DNA of 60,785 nucleotides from Elusimicrobiota bacterium (lineage in GTDB: Bacteria; Elusimicrobiota; Elusimicrobia; UBA1565; UBA9628). Positions 9,357-17,483 of the stretch are shown piece by piece. Numbering within the stretch: the first letter of the stretch is position 1; each line of letters starts with the position of its first letter. A model generated the notes under the pieces. It was not told the DNA's origin. It saw only the letters and a program-made list of their open reading frames with translations, and ran no database searches. The translations under genes were made by a program, and so were the position numbers. Location of the stretch: the NCBI GenBank assembly GCA_030696455.1, contig JAUYSH010000090.1:1-60785 (forward strand). The letters run 5' to 3'.

Positions 9357-9782
9357 TTAAGCGTTGCTGGGCGCGCCCGAGGCGAGTTGCTCGAGGAGCT
9401 GCAGGGCCCGGTCGGTGTTCTGAGCGGCGATCAGGATCCTCGATGTCTTGGCCCCCTCCACCGAGGTGCCGTAGACCGTCGTGATGTTGACCTTGCCGTC
9501 GGCCAGAGCCGCCGCCACCCGCAGCAGTTCCCCGGGCTTGTCTTCGACCTCCACCGAGAGGATGTGGGTCTCGACGCTCGAAAAGCCCGCCGCGGAGAGG
9601 ATCGACGACGCCTCGGCGTCGTTCTCGAGCGCGATGCGCACGAGGCCGGAGTCGTCCCGGACCTCGGAGGCGATGCCGAGGATGTTGATGCCCTTTTCAG
9701 AGAACAAAGCCGCGAGGCGCGTGAGCGCCCCCGGCTTGTTCGGCATGAATACGCTGAATTGCTTTATCTTGTGGACTCTCAT
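9357..9782 (-). CDS. Tandem ACT-domain protein
   Basis: A 141-residue protein made of two ACT domains. The first is about residues 6-70 (SVFMPNKPGALTRLAALFSE, then INILGIASEV), the second about 72-135 (VEVEDKPGELLRVAAALAD, then VNITTVYGTS). ACT pairs bind amino acids and act as regulatory subunits or sensors; no catalytic domain is attached. The closest layout is the stand-alone two-ACT proteins found near amino-acid genes. The start lacks a clear Shine-Dalgarno sequence and sits against a hairpin and a tiny leader ORF. Confidence 0.85.
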   Translation of the reverse strand: MRVHKIKQFSVFMPNKPGALTRLAALFSEKGINILGIASEVRDDSGLVRIALENDAEASSILSAAGFSSVETHILSVEVEDKPGELLRVAAALADGKVNITTVYGTSVEGAKTSRILIAAQNTDRALQLLEQLASGAPSNA

Positions 9783-9805
9783 GGTTGCCGTGGCCCGGCA
9801 ACCAT
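9779..9805 (-). other. Possible 8-codon leader ORF overlapping the ACT gene start
   Basis: An ATG at 9805 opens an eight-codon frame (MVAGPRQP) whose TGA overlaps the ATG of the ACT gene (ATGA). The same bases form a hairpin with arms GGTTGCC and GGCAACC directly before the ACT start. Re-initiation after the leader would open the hairpin. The upstream AGGA is very close to the ATG, so translation of the leader is uncertain. Confidence 0.3.
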
Positions 9806-9824
9806 TTCCTGCTTGGGTGCTCGG

Positions 9825-10607
9825 TCACATCTCCGATCGTAGCGTTTCCTCCATCGTCTTCGCAATCGCGGCCTTCGCCTTGTCGAGGCCCTCGCGGCGG
9901 AACGGGCCTCCGATCTCCTGGAAGGTCCCGTTGCCCTCGAGGTAGTAGATGCTCTTGCCCTGCGACTGCTTGATCGCCGTCGCGATCGTCCAGCCGAGCT
10001 GAGCCATCATCGCAGCGACCGGCTCCTCGGTGGTGCCCACGTTGGCGAGGGTGGAGTCGGGGACGTTCGCGTCGAGGCTGAGGTGGTAGCCCCACGCCGC
10101 TTCGACGAGCAGCGGCTCGACGGTCACCGCGGTCAGGTACTTCCCGGCCCCCTTATAGCTGCCGCCGGACGTGCGCAGGACCTGATAACGAAGCTTGATC
10201 ACCTGCATGCCGTAGGCGTTCTTGGCCGTCAGCTCGTAGATGGTCCCTTTGGGCCTCTGCCAGCCCCCCATCTGCGTCCAGCTCTTGATGCCTTCGGGCA
10301 GCGCGGACGCGTACTGCACCTTCACGTTCACCACCGGCGCGTTGTCCTTGATGATCTTCCAGATCTTCTCGCCCAGGTTGACGATCGAGTCGAGGACCGG
10401 GATCACGTCCCCCACGCCCGGCTCGGGCGGGGTCACCTCGGTCGGCGCGACGGACGGCCCGACCTTCACGATCTCTACGGACATCTCGTCGACCGTATAG
10501 GCTTTGGGATCCTGCTGGGCGGCTTTGATCTCCTTCAAGGAGAATTGCGCGGCGGCGGGAATGGCGAACGACACGACGGCGAGGGCGAGGAGTGCTCGGC
10601 GATACAT
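9825..10607 (-). CDS. Exported protein of unknown function
   Basis: A 260-residue protein not recognised by family. The chosen start, ATG 10607, has GGAGGT five bases upstream and is followed by a clean signal peptide (LALAVVSFAIPAAAQ). The mature part has a Pro-rich stretch (PTEVTPPEPG), a mixed alpha/beta central region and an amphipathic C-terminus (REGLDKAKAAIAKTMEETL). There are no membrane segments after the signal and no Cys-based motif, so it is probably periplasmic. It lies upstream of the ACT gene on the same strand, 42 bases away. Confidence 0.7.
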   Translation of the reverse strand: MYRRALLALAVVSFAIPAAAQFSLKEIKAAQQDPKAYTVDEMSVEIVKVGPSVAPTEVTPPEPGVGDVIPVLDSIVNLGEKIWKIIKDNAPVVNVKVQYASALPEGIKSWTQMGGWQRPKGTIYELTAKNAYGMQVIKLRYQVLRTSGGSYKGAGKYLTAVTVEPLLVEAAWGYHLSLDANVPDSTLANVGTTEEPVAAMMAQLGWTIATAIKQSQGKSIYYLEGNGTFQEIGGPFRREGLDKAKAAIAKTMEETLRSEM

Positions 10608-10725
10608 CGATACCTCCGACGGGTTGTAGGGGTTCGGACCTTGCGGCCTGCCTATCATGCGCGGAAAGGCCCATGCGGTGAAGGGTCTGAGGGCCCATGC
10701 TTATGTGGGCCGAAGGGCCTATGAC

Positions 10726-10851
10726 GGCCGGCGGTGGTTTCATGTCCTTCGGGGCCGCTCGGCATTGAGCCTCGCTTGGGGTCGACCGCGCTTCGAGCGC
10801 AAACGGCGCGGCGACCCCAACACCCCTCAGGACATGAAACCGCCGCCGGCC
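10726..10851 (+). repeat. Structured repeat element A (three-way-junction type, subtype T)
   Basis: Outer arms GGCCGGCGGTGGTTTCATGT and its near-perfect complement end the element. Inside are a hairpin-like core GGCATTGAGCC flanked by GCTC/TCGC, and a second hairpin (GGGGTCG-A-CCGCGC with GCGCGGCGACCCC). It is nearly identical to elements B and C. Strand is assigned from GGCATTGAGCC reading on the plus strand. Confidence 0.85.
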
Positions 10852-10963
10852 TCTTGACCCCCCGTGTCAACTGCGGGCCTGCGCCGGCTTCGCCTGGGGA
10901 TCGCCGTGTCGCCTTCGGCGACGGCGATACGCCGATATGAAGCCCGCCAAGATGCAGGTCAAT

Positions 10964-11086
10964 CGGGGAGGAGGATCGAGGTCCTGAGGGGCGTTTGGTT
11001 GACGCGACCATGGCCGTCGTTGTCGCGTCTACCATGAGCGCGGCTCAATGCCGCGCGTCCCCGAAGGACTTCGATCCTCCTCCCCG
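10964..11086 (-). repeat. Structured repeat element F (subtype G)
   Basis: Same design as element A but with different stem sequences: outer arms CGGGGAGGAGGATCGA and complement, core hairpin GCGCGGC-ATTGA-GCCGCGC, and second hairpin GACGCGAC/GTCGCGTC. Pairing is kept although the bases differ from A. It lies immediately 3' of the transporter gene, in the sense direction. Confidence 0.85.
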
Positions 11087-11111
11087 GCCTACATCGGCGT
11101 CGCCGTTGTCG

Positions 11112-13526
11112 TTATTTCTTGGCGGCGGAGCGCTTGCGCAGGGCGCGGTCGGCGAACCAGCCGGCGACCGGCACGGCGAGGGCCACGCCCAGGTGCAGGG
11201 CGAACTTGCCGAGCACGCCGAGCCCCGCGAGCAGCCCCGCGGCGCCCGGGATGAAGGGCATGAAGCTCAGCAGCAGGGCGGCGGTGATGACGCCGAGCAG
11301 CACGCCGACGAAGCCGCCGGCCGTCTTCTCGCCGGGAGCGTCGGGGGCGAGCTTGAGGTTCTCGGGCTTGGTCGCGTTCGCGAGCTTGCGCTGGATGAAG
11401 AACAAGACCGCGCCCAGCGGGACCAGGGCCATCGCGAGGTACGGGAACGGGTTGAAGGCGGCGATGTCGCCGAACAGGGGCTTGAGCGCCAGCATCAGCA
11501 CGATCGACAGCGCCGTCATCGCCGAGCCGGAGAAGGCCAGCGCCTTCTGCACCTTGCCTGAATCCGAGGGCAGCCGCTCCTGGAAGAAGGAGTTGAGCTT
11601 GATCGACGCGGCGACCTGCATGAAGCCGAACGGGATCAGGGCGGCGGCGAGCACCGTGCTCGGGACCCAGTTGATGTCCATGAACATCAGCGGGGCGAAG
11701 GGAAGCACGAGGTTGAAGGCCATCACGCCGAGCAGGGCCAGCGCGGGGATCCCGAGCATGGTCCAGCGCAGCATCGAGGAGCGCTCCGAGGCGATGAGCT
11801 CTTCGGGGGTCTTGCCTTCGTTCTTTTTCTTGTCGCGTTTTTCGAGGAGCAGGAACACCGCGGCGAGGACGAGGCCTCCGAGGCTGAACATGCCGACGAG
11901 GTTGCCCTGAACCGCGGCCATGCCCGCCGAGCCGGCGACGAGCTTGCCGTAGCCGGGGGTGATGAGGCGGTAGATGAGCACGTTCATCAGATCGAAGATC
12001 ACGGCGCCGGCCAGCGAGTACTTGAGGACGGGGTTCTTGAAGACGAAGTCCTTGCCCTCTTCCATGTTCGCGAAGATCTGCTTGAACGCGGTCTTGATCT
12101 TCTGCCACGCGCCGACCTTCGGCGCGCCCGGCGCCTGCGGCGCGGCGCTCGCCGCCGCGGCTTTGCCGGCGTCCTCCACCATGTTCTCTATGCGCTTGGC
12201 CGAGGAGAGCGGGATGACCTTGAGCATCAGGAACAGCGCCAGGGCGAGGACGATCGCGGCGGGGTAGATCGCGGTGATCCAGCCGGCGCCGACCGAGATG
12301 ACCAGCGCGCCCAGGATCATCGGGGCGGGCACGGCGACGATCTCGGCGAGGAGCTGCCACCAGGTGCGGAACTTCTGCTGGCTGACGCCCTGCTGGGCCA
12401 GGAGGAACTTCTGCAGGGTGCCTTGCGCCGTGGCGGCGACGCCGGTGACCACGCCGTTGAGCGCGTAGAACACGAACATCAGCGGCAGCGCCATGTGGCC
12501 GGTGCCGAGCAGGAAGACCATCGTCGCGAGGGAGACGGCGCGGAAGATATGCGCAGCGTAGAAGGTCTTGGTCAGGCCGAACCGGTCGCTGAAGAACTTC
12601 GCGAGCTGCTGGCCGATCATGCTGCCGATGCTCGCGAAGATCGCCACCTGCGCCAGGATCGAGAAGTCGCCGAAGGCGTCCTCGGTGAGCTGCGCCATCG
12701 CCGCGCCCTGCGCCTCGAGGCCGAGCTGCATGACGAGCATGCCGCCGATGAGGGCGGCGACGATCGCGCCGAGGCCGAACCAGCCCTTGCCCTTCTTGCC
12801 GGGCTCGGTGGGCTGCTGAGGGGCCGGGACCTCGCTCTGAACGTTCGACCGGGGGCGGGCGGAGTCGGCCGTCGAAGGCTCGAGCTCGGAGGCGTGCGGC
12901 GCGGACAGGGACGCGCCGGCGATGGCGACGGTCGGCTCCGCCGCTGAGTTAACGGCGGCCGGGACGTTCTCGACCGACTTGCCGCCGAAGAAGGCGCGGA
13001 CGCCGGAGATGATCGACGCGGCCTTGGTCGCGATGCGGCCGGTGCGCGGGCCGGCCTGCAAAGTGATCGGGCCGGACTCGGAGGCCGCGGCCTTGGCGGC
13101 GGCGGCGACGTCGCCGCGGCTCGGGGCCGATTCCTTGGAGGCCGCGACGGACGCGGCGGCGGCCGGCGTCAGCGCCGAGGGGACCGCCCGGGCCTGGACC
13201 GAGAAGGCGGCGGGCGCGGCGGCCGCGGACTGGACGGAGGCGGCGGCGGCCGCGGCGGCGATGGGCGTCTGCAGCGGGGCGGGCGCGAACGAGGCGGCGG
13301 AGAGGCTTCCGGTGAGGCCGGCGTTCGAGAGGGAGAGCGACGGGGCGGCGGCGTTCATCGGCGAGGTGACGCTGCCGGCCGCGGCGGCGGCGCCGCCGCC
13401 GACCGGAGCGTTGACCGCTCCGATGGAAACGACCCGGGCCCAGGCCTGAGGCGCGAAGGCGCCGTGGATCAGCGCGAAGGAGAGTAGAGTGGCGAGCATG
13501 CGCATCGGCCGGGAGTTGGTTTTCAT
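11112..13526 (-). CDS. MFS transporter with signal peptide and long Ala-rich exported N-terminus
   Basis: An 804-residue protein. A signal peptide (MLATLLSFALIHGAFAPQAWA) is followed by about 200 residues dominated by Ala, Ser and Pro, then about 12 membrane helices from residue ~240 to the end, with a cytoplasmic-type middle loop (DKKKNEGKTPEELIASERSS) near the centre. The helices fit the major facilitator superfamily; the substrate cannot be read. ATG 13526 is chosen because TATAAT lies nine bases upstream, giving a nearly leaderless mRNA, and because the signal peptide follows at once. A transporter preceded by a cleavable signal and a long disordered leader is unusual. Confidence 0.82.
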   Translation of the reverse strand: MKTNSRPMRMLATLLSFALIHGAFAPQAWARVVSIGAVNAPVGGGAAAAAGSVTSPMNAAAPSLSLSNAGLTGSLSAASFAPAPLQTPIAAAAAAASVQSAAAAPAAFSVQARAVPSALTPAAAASVAASKESAPSRGDVAAAAKAAASESGPITLQAGPRTGRIATKAASIISGVRAFFGGKSVENVPAAVNSAAEPTVAIAGASLSAPHASELEPSTADSARPRSNVQSEVPAPQQPTEPGKKGKGWFGLGAIVAALIGGMLVMQLGLEAQGAAMAQLTEDAFGDFSILAQVAIFASIGSMIGQQLAKFFSDRFGLTKTFYAAHIFRAVSLATMVFLLGTGHMALPLMFVFYALNGVVTGVAATAQGTLQKFLLAQQGVSQQKFRTWWQLLAEIVAVPAPMILGALVISVGAGWITAIYPAAIVLALALFLMLKVIPLSSAKRIENMVEDAGKAAAASAAPQAPGAPKVGAWQKIKTAFKQIFANMEEGKDFVFKNPVLKYSLAGAVIFDLMNVLIYRLITPGYGKLVAGSAGMAAVQGNLVGMFSLGGLVLAAVFLLLEKRDKKKNEGKTPEELIASERSSMLRWTMLGIPALALLGVMAFNLVLPFAPLMFMDINWVPSTVLAAALIPFGFMQVAASIKLNSFFQERLPSDSGKVQKALAFSGSAMTALSIVLMLALKPLFGDIAAFNPFPYLAMALVPLGAVLFFIQRKLANATKPENLKLAPDAPGEKTAGGFVGVLLGVITAALLLSFMPFIPGAAGLLAGLGVLGKFALHLGVALAVPVAGWFADRALRKRSAAKK

Positions 13527-13629
13527 CGTAAGGCTATTATAGGAGGCGGGCCCCGGCGCGCTCATGGGCTTAAGCACTAGGTCCACTCGGACAAACGGCC
13601 TATGGCCGCCTGGGTCCGACGGCGTGTTC

Positions 13630-13658
13630 TTGATTTAAGCGGCCCCGACACCTATACT
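13630..13658 (+). promoter_or_regulatory. Promoter of the RDD-domain gene
   Basis: TTGATT at 13630-13635, a 17-base spacer and TATACT at 13653-13658. The start codon is seven bases after the -10 box, so the transcript would begin at or next to the ATG. Confidence 0.7.
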
Positions 13659-13665
13659 AAAGGTC

Positions 13666-14460
13666 ATGCAGGCAACGGCCATCGAGACGCGCGCGGCGAG
13701 GTTCAGCGACCGCTTCGTCGCCTATCTTCTGGACACCCTGCCATTCGGCGCGGGCGCGGCCGCGACGGTCTGGCTCCTGCTCGTCCCCCTCGCGAAAGCC
13801 CCCACCCCGGAGCTGCTCGCGCTCGTCTTGGCCGCGTGGGCCACGGCGGTCTTCGCCTACCAGCTCTGGGGCAACGTGAGCGGCGCCACTCTCGGCAAGA
13901 GGCTGATCGGCCTGCGCATCGTTTCGCGCGACGGCGGTCCGCCGTCTTTCCAGAGCGGGCTCATCCGTTCGGCGGTCTGGCTTCTCGGGTCGACGGCCGG
14001 AAGCTTCGGTTTCCTGGTGGCGCTTTTCAACCGGGAGAACCGCGCGTTGCACGACTACGCCTCCGGCACGGTCGTCGTCGAGGCCTACCGGAAGTCCGCG
14101 GCCGAGGGCGCGGCGCTGTTTCTCGCCGGCGCGCTCTGCGCCGTCGGCCTGTTCGTCTTCCAGATATATTCGGGCTGGGCTCGGCCCACGCCGCGCGATA
14201 AGGCCGCCGTCTCCAAAGCGGCCGAAGGCCTCGAGGTGATCGCGCGGGTGCAGGAGGCATACAAGGAGAAGCACGGGACCTACGCCACCTCGATCGATCA
14301 TTTGGCTGGAGCGAGCGGGGACCCCGCGGAGTTCCGGACCGCGATGGGGGTGCTTTTCCGGGCGGAGCCTTTCAAGATGGAGGCCGGCAACCGCGGCTGG
14401 CGCATCCGCGCCGTCGCTCTCGACCGGTTTCGCACCCCCGTCGTCCGCGAAGGCCCCTAA
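13666..14460 (+). CDS. RDD-domain membrane protein with a pilin-like C-terminal domain
   Basis: A 264-residue protein. Residues about 10-145 form an RDD domain: conserved Arg/Asp in RFSDRFVAYLLDTLPFG, the GNVSGATLGKRLIGLRIV motif and HDYASGT, with three hydrophobic segments. A fourth helix (about 147-165) leads to a soluble tail of about 90 residues (GLEVIARVQEAYKEKHGTYA) resembling the globular heads of type IV pilin-like proteins. RDD proteins are often transporters or exchangers. The fused tail is uncommon and suggests an extracytoplasmic sensing or contact role. No ribosome-binding site; leaderless start. Confidence 0.8.
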   Translation: MQATAIETRAARFSDRFVAYLLDTLPFGAGAAATVWLLLVPLAKAPTPELLALVLAAWATAVFAYQLWGNVSGATLGKRLIGLRIVSRDGGPPSFQSGLIRSAVWLLGSTAGSFGFLVALFNRENRALHDYASGTVVVEAYRKSAAEGAALFLAGALCAVGLFVFQIYSGWARPTPRDKAAVSKAAEGLEVIARVQEAYKEKHGTYATSIDHLAGASGDPAEFRTAMGVLFRAEPFKMEAGNRGWRIRAVALDRFRTPVVREGP

Positions 14461-14608
14461 GACACGTCGATCCTCCTCCCCGATGACCCGTCAGGTCAGC
14501 CTCGCGTGCGCACGGCAAAGGCAACGGCAACGGATTCATCGCCTGCGGCGATGGGCTTCTTTGTCTGCGCGAAACGGCGAGGAAGCAGGTGGGGCGATTC
14601 CTCCATAA

Positions 14609-14735
14609 GGCCCGGCGGCGGTTTGATGTCCTGAGGGGTGTGGGGTCGCCGCGCTGTTTGCGCTCGAAGCGCGGTCGACCCCAAGCGAGGCTCAATGCCG
14701 AGCGGCCCCGAAGGACATGAAATCGCCGCCGGGCC
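14609..14735 (-). repeat. Structured repeat element B (subtype T)
   Basis: Reverse-complement copy of element A, with arms extended at the outside by GGCCCGGCGGCG. The core reads GCTCGGC-ATTGA-GCCTCGC on the minus strand. It lies between the convergent RDD and phosphatidyltransferase genes and begins 17 bases after the stop of the latter, in sense orientation. Its outer flank (GCCGTTGCCGTTAAGCGG) recurs beside element C. The rest of 14461-14608 holds only GC-rich spacer, including a TCGATCCTCCTCCCCG remnant like the arm of element F. Confidence 0.85.
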
Positions 14736-14752
14736 GTCGCGAGCCGTTGCCG

Positions 14753-15883
14753 TTAAGCGGAGGCGGCGACGCGGCGGGACTGAAGCCAGAGGAAGGCGTT
14801 GAACACGTGCGAGCCGACCGCCGCCGCCCAGACGAACCAGTCGAGGCGGCCGATCGCGGTGAGCGCCACGATGAGGTAGACGTAGTCGCGGCTGGCGATG
14901 CGCTCGACGGCGAGCGCGAGCGGCCCGCGCTCGTCCTCGGGCACGCGAAGGACGAGATACCACACCGAGAAGCCGCAGGCGAGGAAGCCGGTGACGAGGA
15001 GGACGCCGGGCAGCAGCCAATCGCCGCCGGGGTGAAGGCGGGCGACCCCGATCGGGAGCGCGACGAAGGTCGCGAGATGGGAGAAGTGGTCGGCCCACAG
15101 GTCGTAGGCGGCGCCCTGCGGCGAGGAGAGGTGCTTGAGGCGCGCGATCTCGCCGTCGCAGCCGTCGAGCAGGCAGCAGAACCAGAGCACGAGCGCGCCG
15201 TGGAACTGCAGTCGGGCCGAAGGCGCGGCCAGCCACCAGGCGCCGAGCAGGCCGAGGACGAGACCCGCGGTCGTGATGTGATTGGGCGTCACCGGGAAGG
15301 GCAGCAGCAGCCGGGAGATCGCGATGGACAGGGTCCGGTCGAGCTTGGCGATGTAGCCGTCGTTGTCCTTGGCGAGGCGCCCGTAAAGGACGGCGGCCGA
15401 GCGCGCGGCGGCGGCGGGGCGCGCGTCGAGGAAGACGCCCTTGCCGGTCTCGGTAGAGGGCGCCGCCAAAGCCTTGGCGAGCACCTCCGCGGCCGGCGCC
15501 GTGCCGGCGCCGTGCTCTCCGGGGCGCAGGCTCAGCGACGCGACGCAGATCCCGTCGCGCAGCCGGCGCGCGTTCCCGCCGCCGGCGGCCGCGGCGAACT
15601 CGCGCAGGGCGCCCTCGTCGGGGAAGGACAGCGGGTCGAGCGCCAGCAGCGGCAGGCCCGCGTCGAGCGCGGACGGGCCGGTCTCGTCGCCGAGGACCGG
15701 CGCTCCCGCGGCCTTGAGTTGGACGGCCCATTTTCGGAAGAAGGCGTCGCCGGCGCCGGCGATCACGATGCGGGCGGGCGCGAGCTCGAGGCCCGCGCGC
15801 GCCGCGGCGCGCACGGCGGGCGGCAGGCCGGCCACGAGCGGGGCGTCCGGCCGCGCCTTGAGAAGGACCTGCCAGGCGCTCAC
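14753..15883 (-). CDS. CDP-alcohol phosphatidyltransferase family protein with an N-terminal nucleotidyltransferase-like region
   Basis: A 376-residue protein. The C-terminal half is a CDP-alcohol phosphatidyltransferase with the full signature DG-EI-AR-x8-G-x3-D-x3-D (from DGCDGEIARL to DLWADHF) in a multi-helix membrane domain. It transfers a phospho-alcohol from CDP to a lipid or sugar alcohol. The N-terminal ~190 residues, including IVIAGAGDAFFRKW and DNDGYIAKLDRTLSIAISR, resemble the layout of bifunctional inositol-phosphate cytidylyltransferase/DIPP synthases, but I do not see a convincing cytidylyltransferase active site. GTG 15883 overlaps the upstream stop (GTGA), so the two genes are coupled. 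Confidence 0.82.
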   Translation of the reverse strand: MSAWQVLLKARPDAPLVAGLPPAVRAAARAGLELAPARIVIAGAGDAFFRKWAVQLKAAGAPVLGDETGPSALDAGLPLLALDPLSFPDEGALREFAAAAGGGNARRLRDGICVASLSLRPGEHGAGTAPAAEVLAKALAAPSTETGKGVFLDARPAAAARSAAVLYGRLAKDNDGYIAKLDRTLSIAISRLLLPFPVTPNHITTAGLVLGLLGAWWLAAPSARLQFHGALVLWFCCLLDGCDGEIARLKHLSSPQGAAYDLWADHFSHLATFVALPIGVARLHPGGDWLLPGVLLVTGFLACGFSVWYLVLRVPEDERGPLALAVERIASRDYVYLIVALTAIGRLDWFVWAAAVGSHVFNAFLWLQSRRVAASA

Positions 15884-16770
15884 GAGCGCCTCGTCATCTC
15901 GAACAGGTTCGTCGCCTGGGCTCCCAGGAAGCCCTCGAACCGAAGGCCGTCGATGAGCGGGCGTTCGGCGACCTCGAAATAGGCGTAGGTCCACGGCTTC
16001 TTGACGACGCGCGAGCCGGAGCGCATCTCGACCGGGACGACCACGGCCTGCGTCGAGGATTGGCGCAGGCGGGAGCCCCTCTCGCCCTCGATCTCGGGCT
16101 TCATCGGCACGCCCGCGCCCTTCAGGGCGGCGACGGTCTTCTCGATGTCGTCGAGCGCCGGCACGCCGTGCGCATGCACGGCGGCGGTGAAGTGGTTGAC
16201 GGAGTGGCCGTGCAGCAAGGTCCACGCGGCGAACTGGGACTCCCGTTCGAGCGCGGCGGCGTCGGCGGCGCGCGGCGCGGGCCAGGGGCGCGCGAATTGG
16301 GCGACCCAGCGGCGAAGGAGCTTGTCCCGCTGCTTGGCCCCGAGCTTGGACACGTTCGACAGCGCGGCGAGCTCCGCGTCGCCGAGGCGCGGCGCGGACC
16401 GCGCCGTCGCCCGCAGGGCGATCTTGCGCGCCTTCGGCGAGAGCTCCCAGACCCGCAGCTCGGAGATGAAGAGCTTGGGCAGGCTCTCCGACGGCGGAGC
16501 GAAATGGATCGAGGTCAGGCTCTTGTCGGGAAAGTCGTACACGCCCGCGGCGCGGTAGCCCAGGGCCTCGAACGGGCGCGAGAGCGCCGCGATGCCCGAC
16601 CAGCGTGATTGGACCGCGAAGGTGCGCAAGGCGAGATGGTCGTTGCGAAAGGTCCCGCCCAGGCGCAGGACGAGGTCCTCGTAGACCTTCGCGTACGACA
16701 CCCGCTCCCGGTACTCCTGCCAGAGGCAGTCGAAGACCCTCTCGAGAAACGAGGTGTGCGCGATGATCAT
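15880..16770 (-). CDS. DUF1338 family protein (HglS-like 2-oxoadipate dioxygenase/decarboxylase fold)
   Basis: A 296-residue protein of the DUF1338 family, whose characterised members are iron-dependent, VOC-like enzymes turning 2-oxoadipate into 2-hydroxyglutarate. Visible family motifs are NDHLALRTF (about residues 40-48, metal His) and HGHSVNHFT (second metal His). It is shorter than the ~450-residue E. coli YdcJ, as are many family members, so substrate identity is open. The ATG at 16770 has TAAAAT seven bases upstream, indicating a leaderless mRNA. It is coupled to the phosphatidyltransferase gene by a four-base overlap. Confidence 0.78.
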   Translation of the reverse strand: MIIAHTSFLERVFDCLWQEYRERVSYAKVYEDLVLRLGGTFRNDHLALRTFAVQSRWSGIAALSRPFEALGYRAAGVYDFPDKSLTSIHFAPPSESLPKLFISELRVWELSPKARKIALRATARSAPRLGDAELAALSNVSKLGAKQRDKLLRRWVAQFARPWPAPRAADAAALERESQFAAWTLLHGHSVNHFTAAVHAHGVPALDDIEKTVAALKGAGVPMKPEIEGERGSRLRQSSTQAVVVPVEMRSGSRVVKKPWTYAYFEVAERPLIDGLRFEGFLGAQATNLFEMTRRS

Positions 16771-16783
16771 CGGCCCGATTTTA

Positions 16784-17434
16784 TCAGAAAAGGTCACCCT
16801 GCGCGTCGGCGGCGAAGTCGCGCAGGGAGGGCTCATCGGCGGCGGTGGAGCCGATGCGGGGGGAGACGGAGCGCGCGGCGAGCAGCTCGGAGGGATAGGG
16901 GCGCAGCAGCTCCTGGAGGCGGGCGACGGGCGTTTTCGGATCGAGCCACGCGGCCTCGTCGGCCGCGGCTAATAGGGCGGGCATGCGGTCGTGGAAGCGC
17001 GCCACGACCGGGTTCGGCTCGCAGGTGATCATCGCGAAGTTCCCCGGCTCCCAGAGCCCGGCGAAGGCGAACAGCTCCCCGGACTTCAGCGAGAAGTAGC
17101 GCGGCGCGCGATCGGCGCCCTTCTTCGGCCACTCGTACCAGCCGTCGGCGGGGATGAGCGCTCGGCGCCAGCGGAAGGCCTCGCGGAAGAAGGGTTTGTC
17201 GAGCAAGGTCTCGGCTCGGGCGTTGATCTGCGGCTTTGCCTGGGGGCCCTTGGCCCAGGCGGGCAGCAGGCCCCATTTAAGGAGGGTCATGCGCCGTTCC
17301 GGGGCGGCGAAGAGGACGGGCGCCTCCTGGCTCGGCGCGAGGTTGAAGCGCGGGGCGAGCCCCGGAGCCGCCGCGACGCCGAAGCGCAGCGCCGTGACTT
17401 TCGGATCCGCCCCGACGGTGTAGCGGCTGCACAT
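16784..17434 (-). CDS. SRAP-domain DNA repair protein (YedK/HMCES family)
   Basis: A 216-residue protein with the catalytic Cys2 (MCSRYTVG) exposed after Met removal, and the SRAP motifs FNLAPSQ, WGLLPAW, INARAET, GWYEW and HDRMPALL. The family crosslinks to abasic sites in single-stranded DNA through Cys2 and protects them. Length is typical. The start has TACGAT seven bases upstream and no ribosome-binding site. It is divergent from malQ; the two promoters share a ~50-base gap. Confidence 0.93.
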   Translation of the reverse strand: MCSRYTVGADPKVTALRFGVAAAPGLAPRFNLAPSQEAPVLFAAPERRMTLLKWGLLPAWAKGPQAKPQINARAETLLDKPFFREAFRWRRALIPADGWYEWPKKGADRAPRYFSLKSGELFAFAGLWEPGNFAMITCEPNPVVARFHDRMPALLAAADEAAWLDPKTPVARLQELLRPYPSELLAARSVSPRIGSTAADEPSLRDFAADAQGDLF

Positions 17435-17483
17435 GCGCGCAATCGTAGCACACGCGGGGCGCTCATGCTAGAATGCAGGCCTC

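Larger units (their letters stand above)
10608..11111. other. Intergenic stretch holding an inverted pair of structured repeats
   Basis: About 500 bases between two minus-strand genes. It holds element A (10726-10851) and element F (10964-11086) in opposite orientations, with a GC-rich spacer that includes short inverted repeats such as GGCCCA/TGGGCC (about 10691-10711) and GTCGCC/GGCGAC (about 10908-10923). I see no credible coding frame. F begins within 26 bases of the stop of the transporter gene. Confidence 0.7.
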
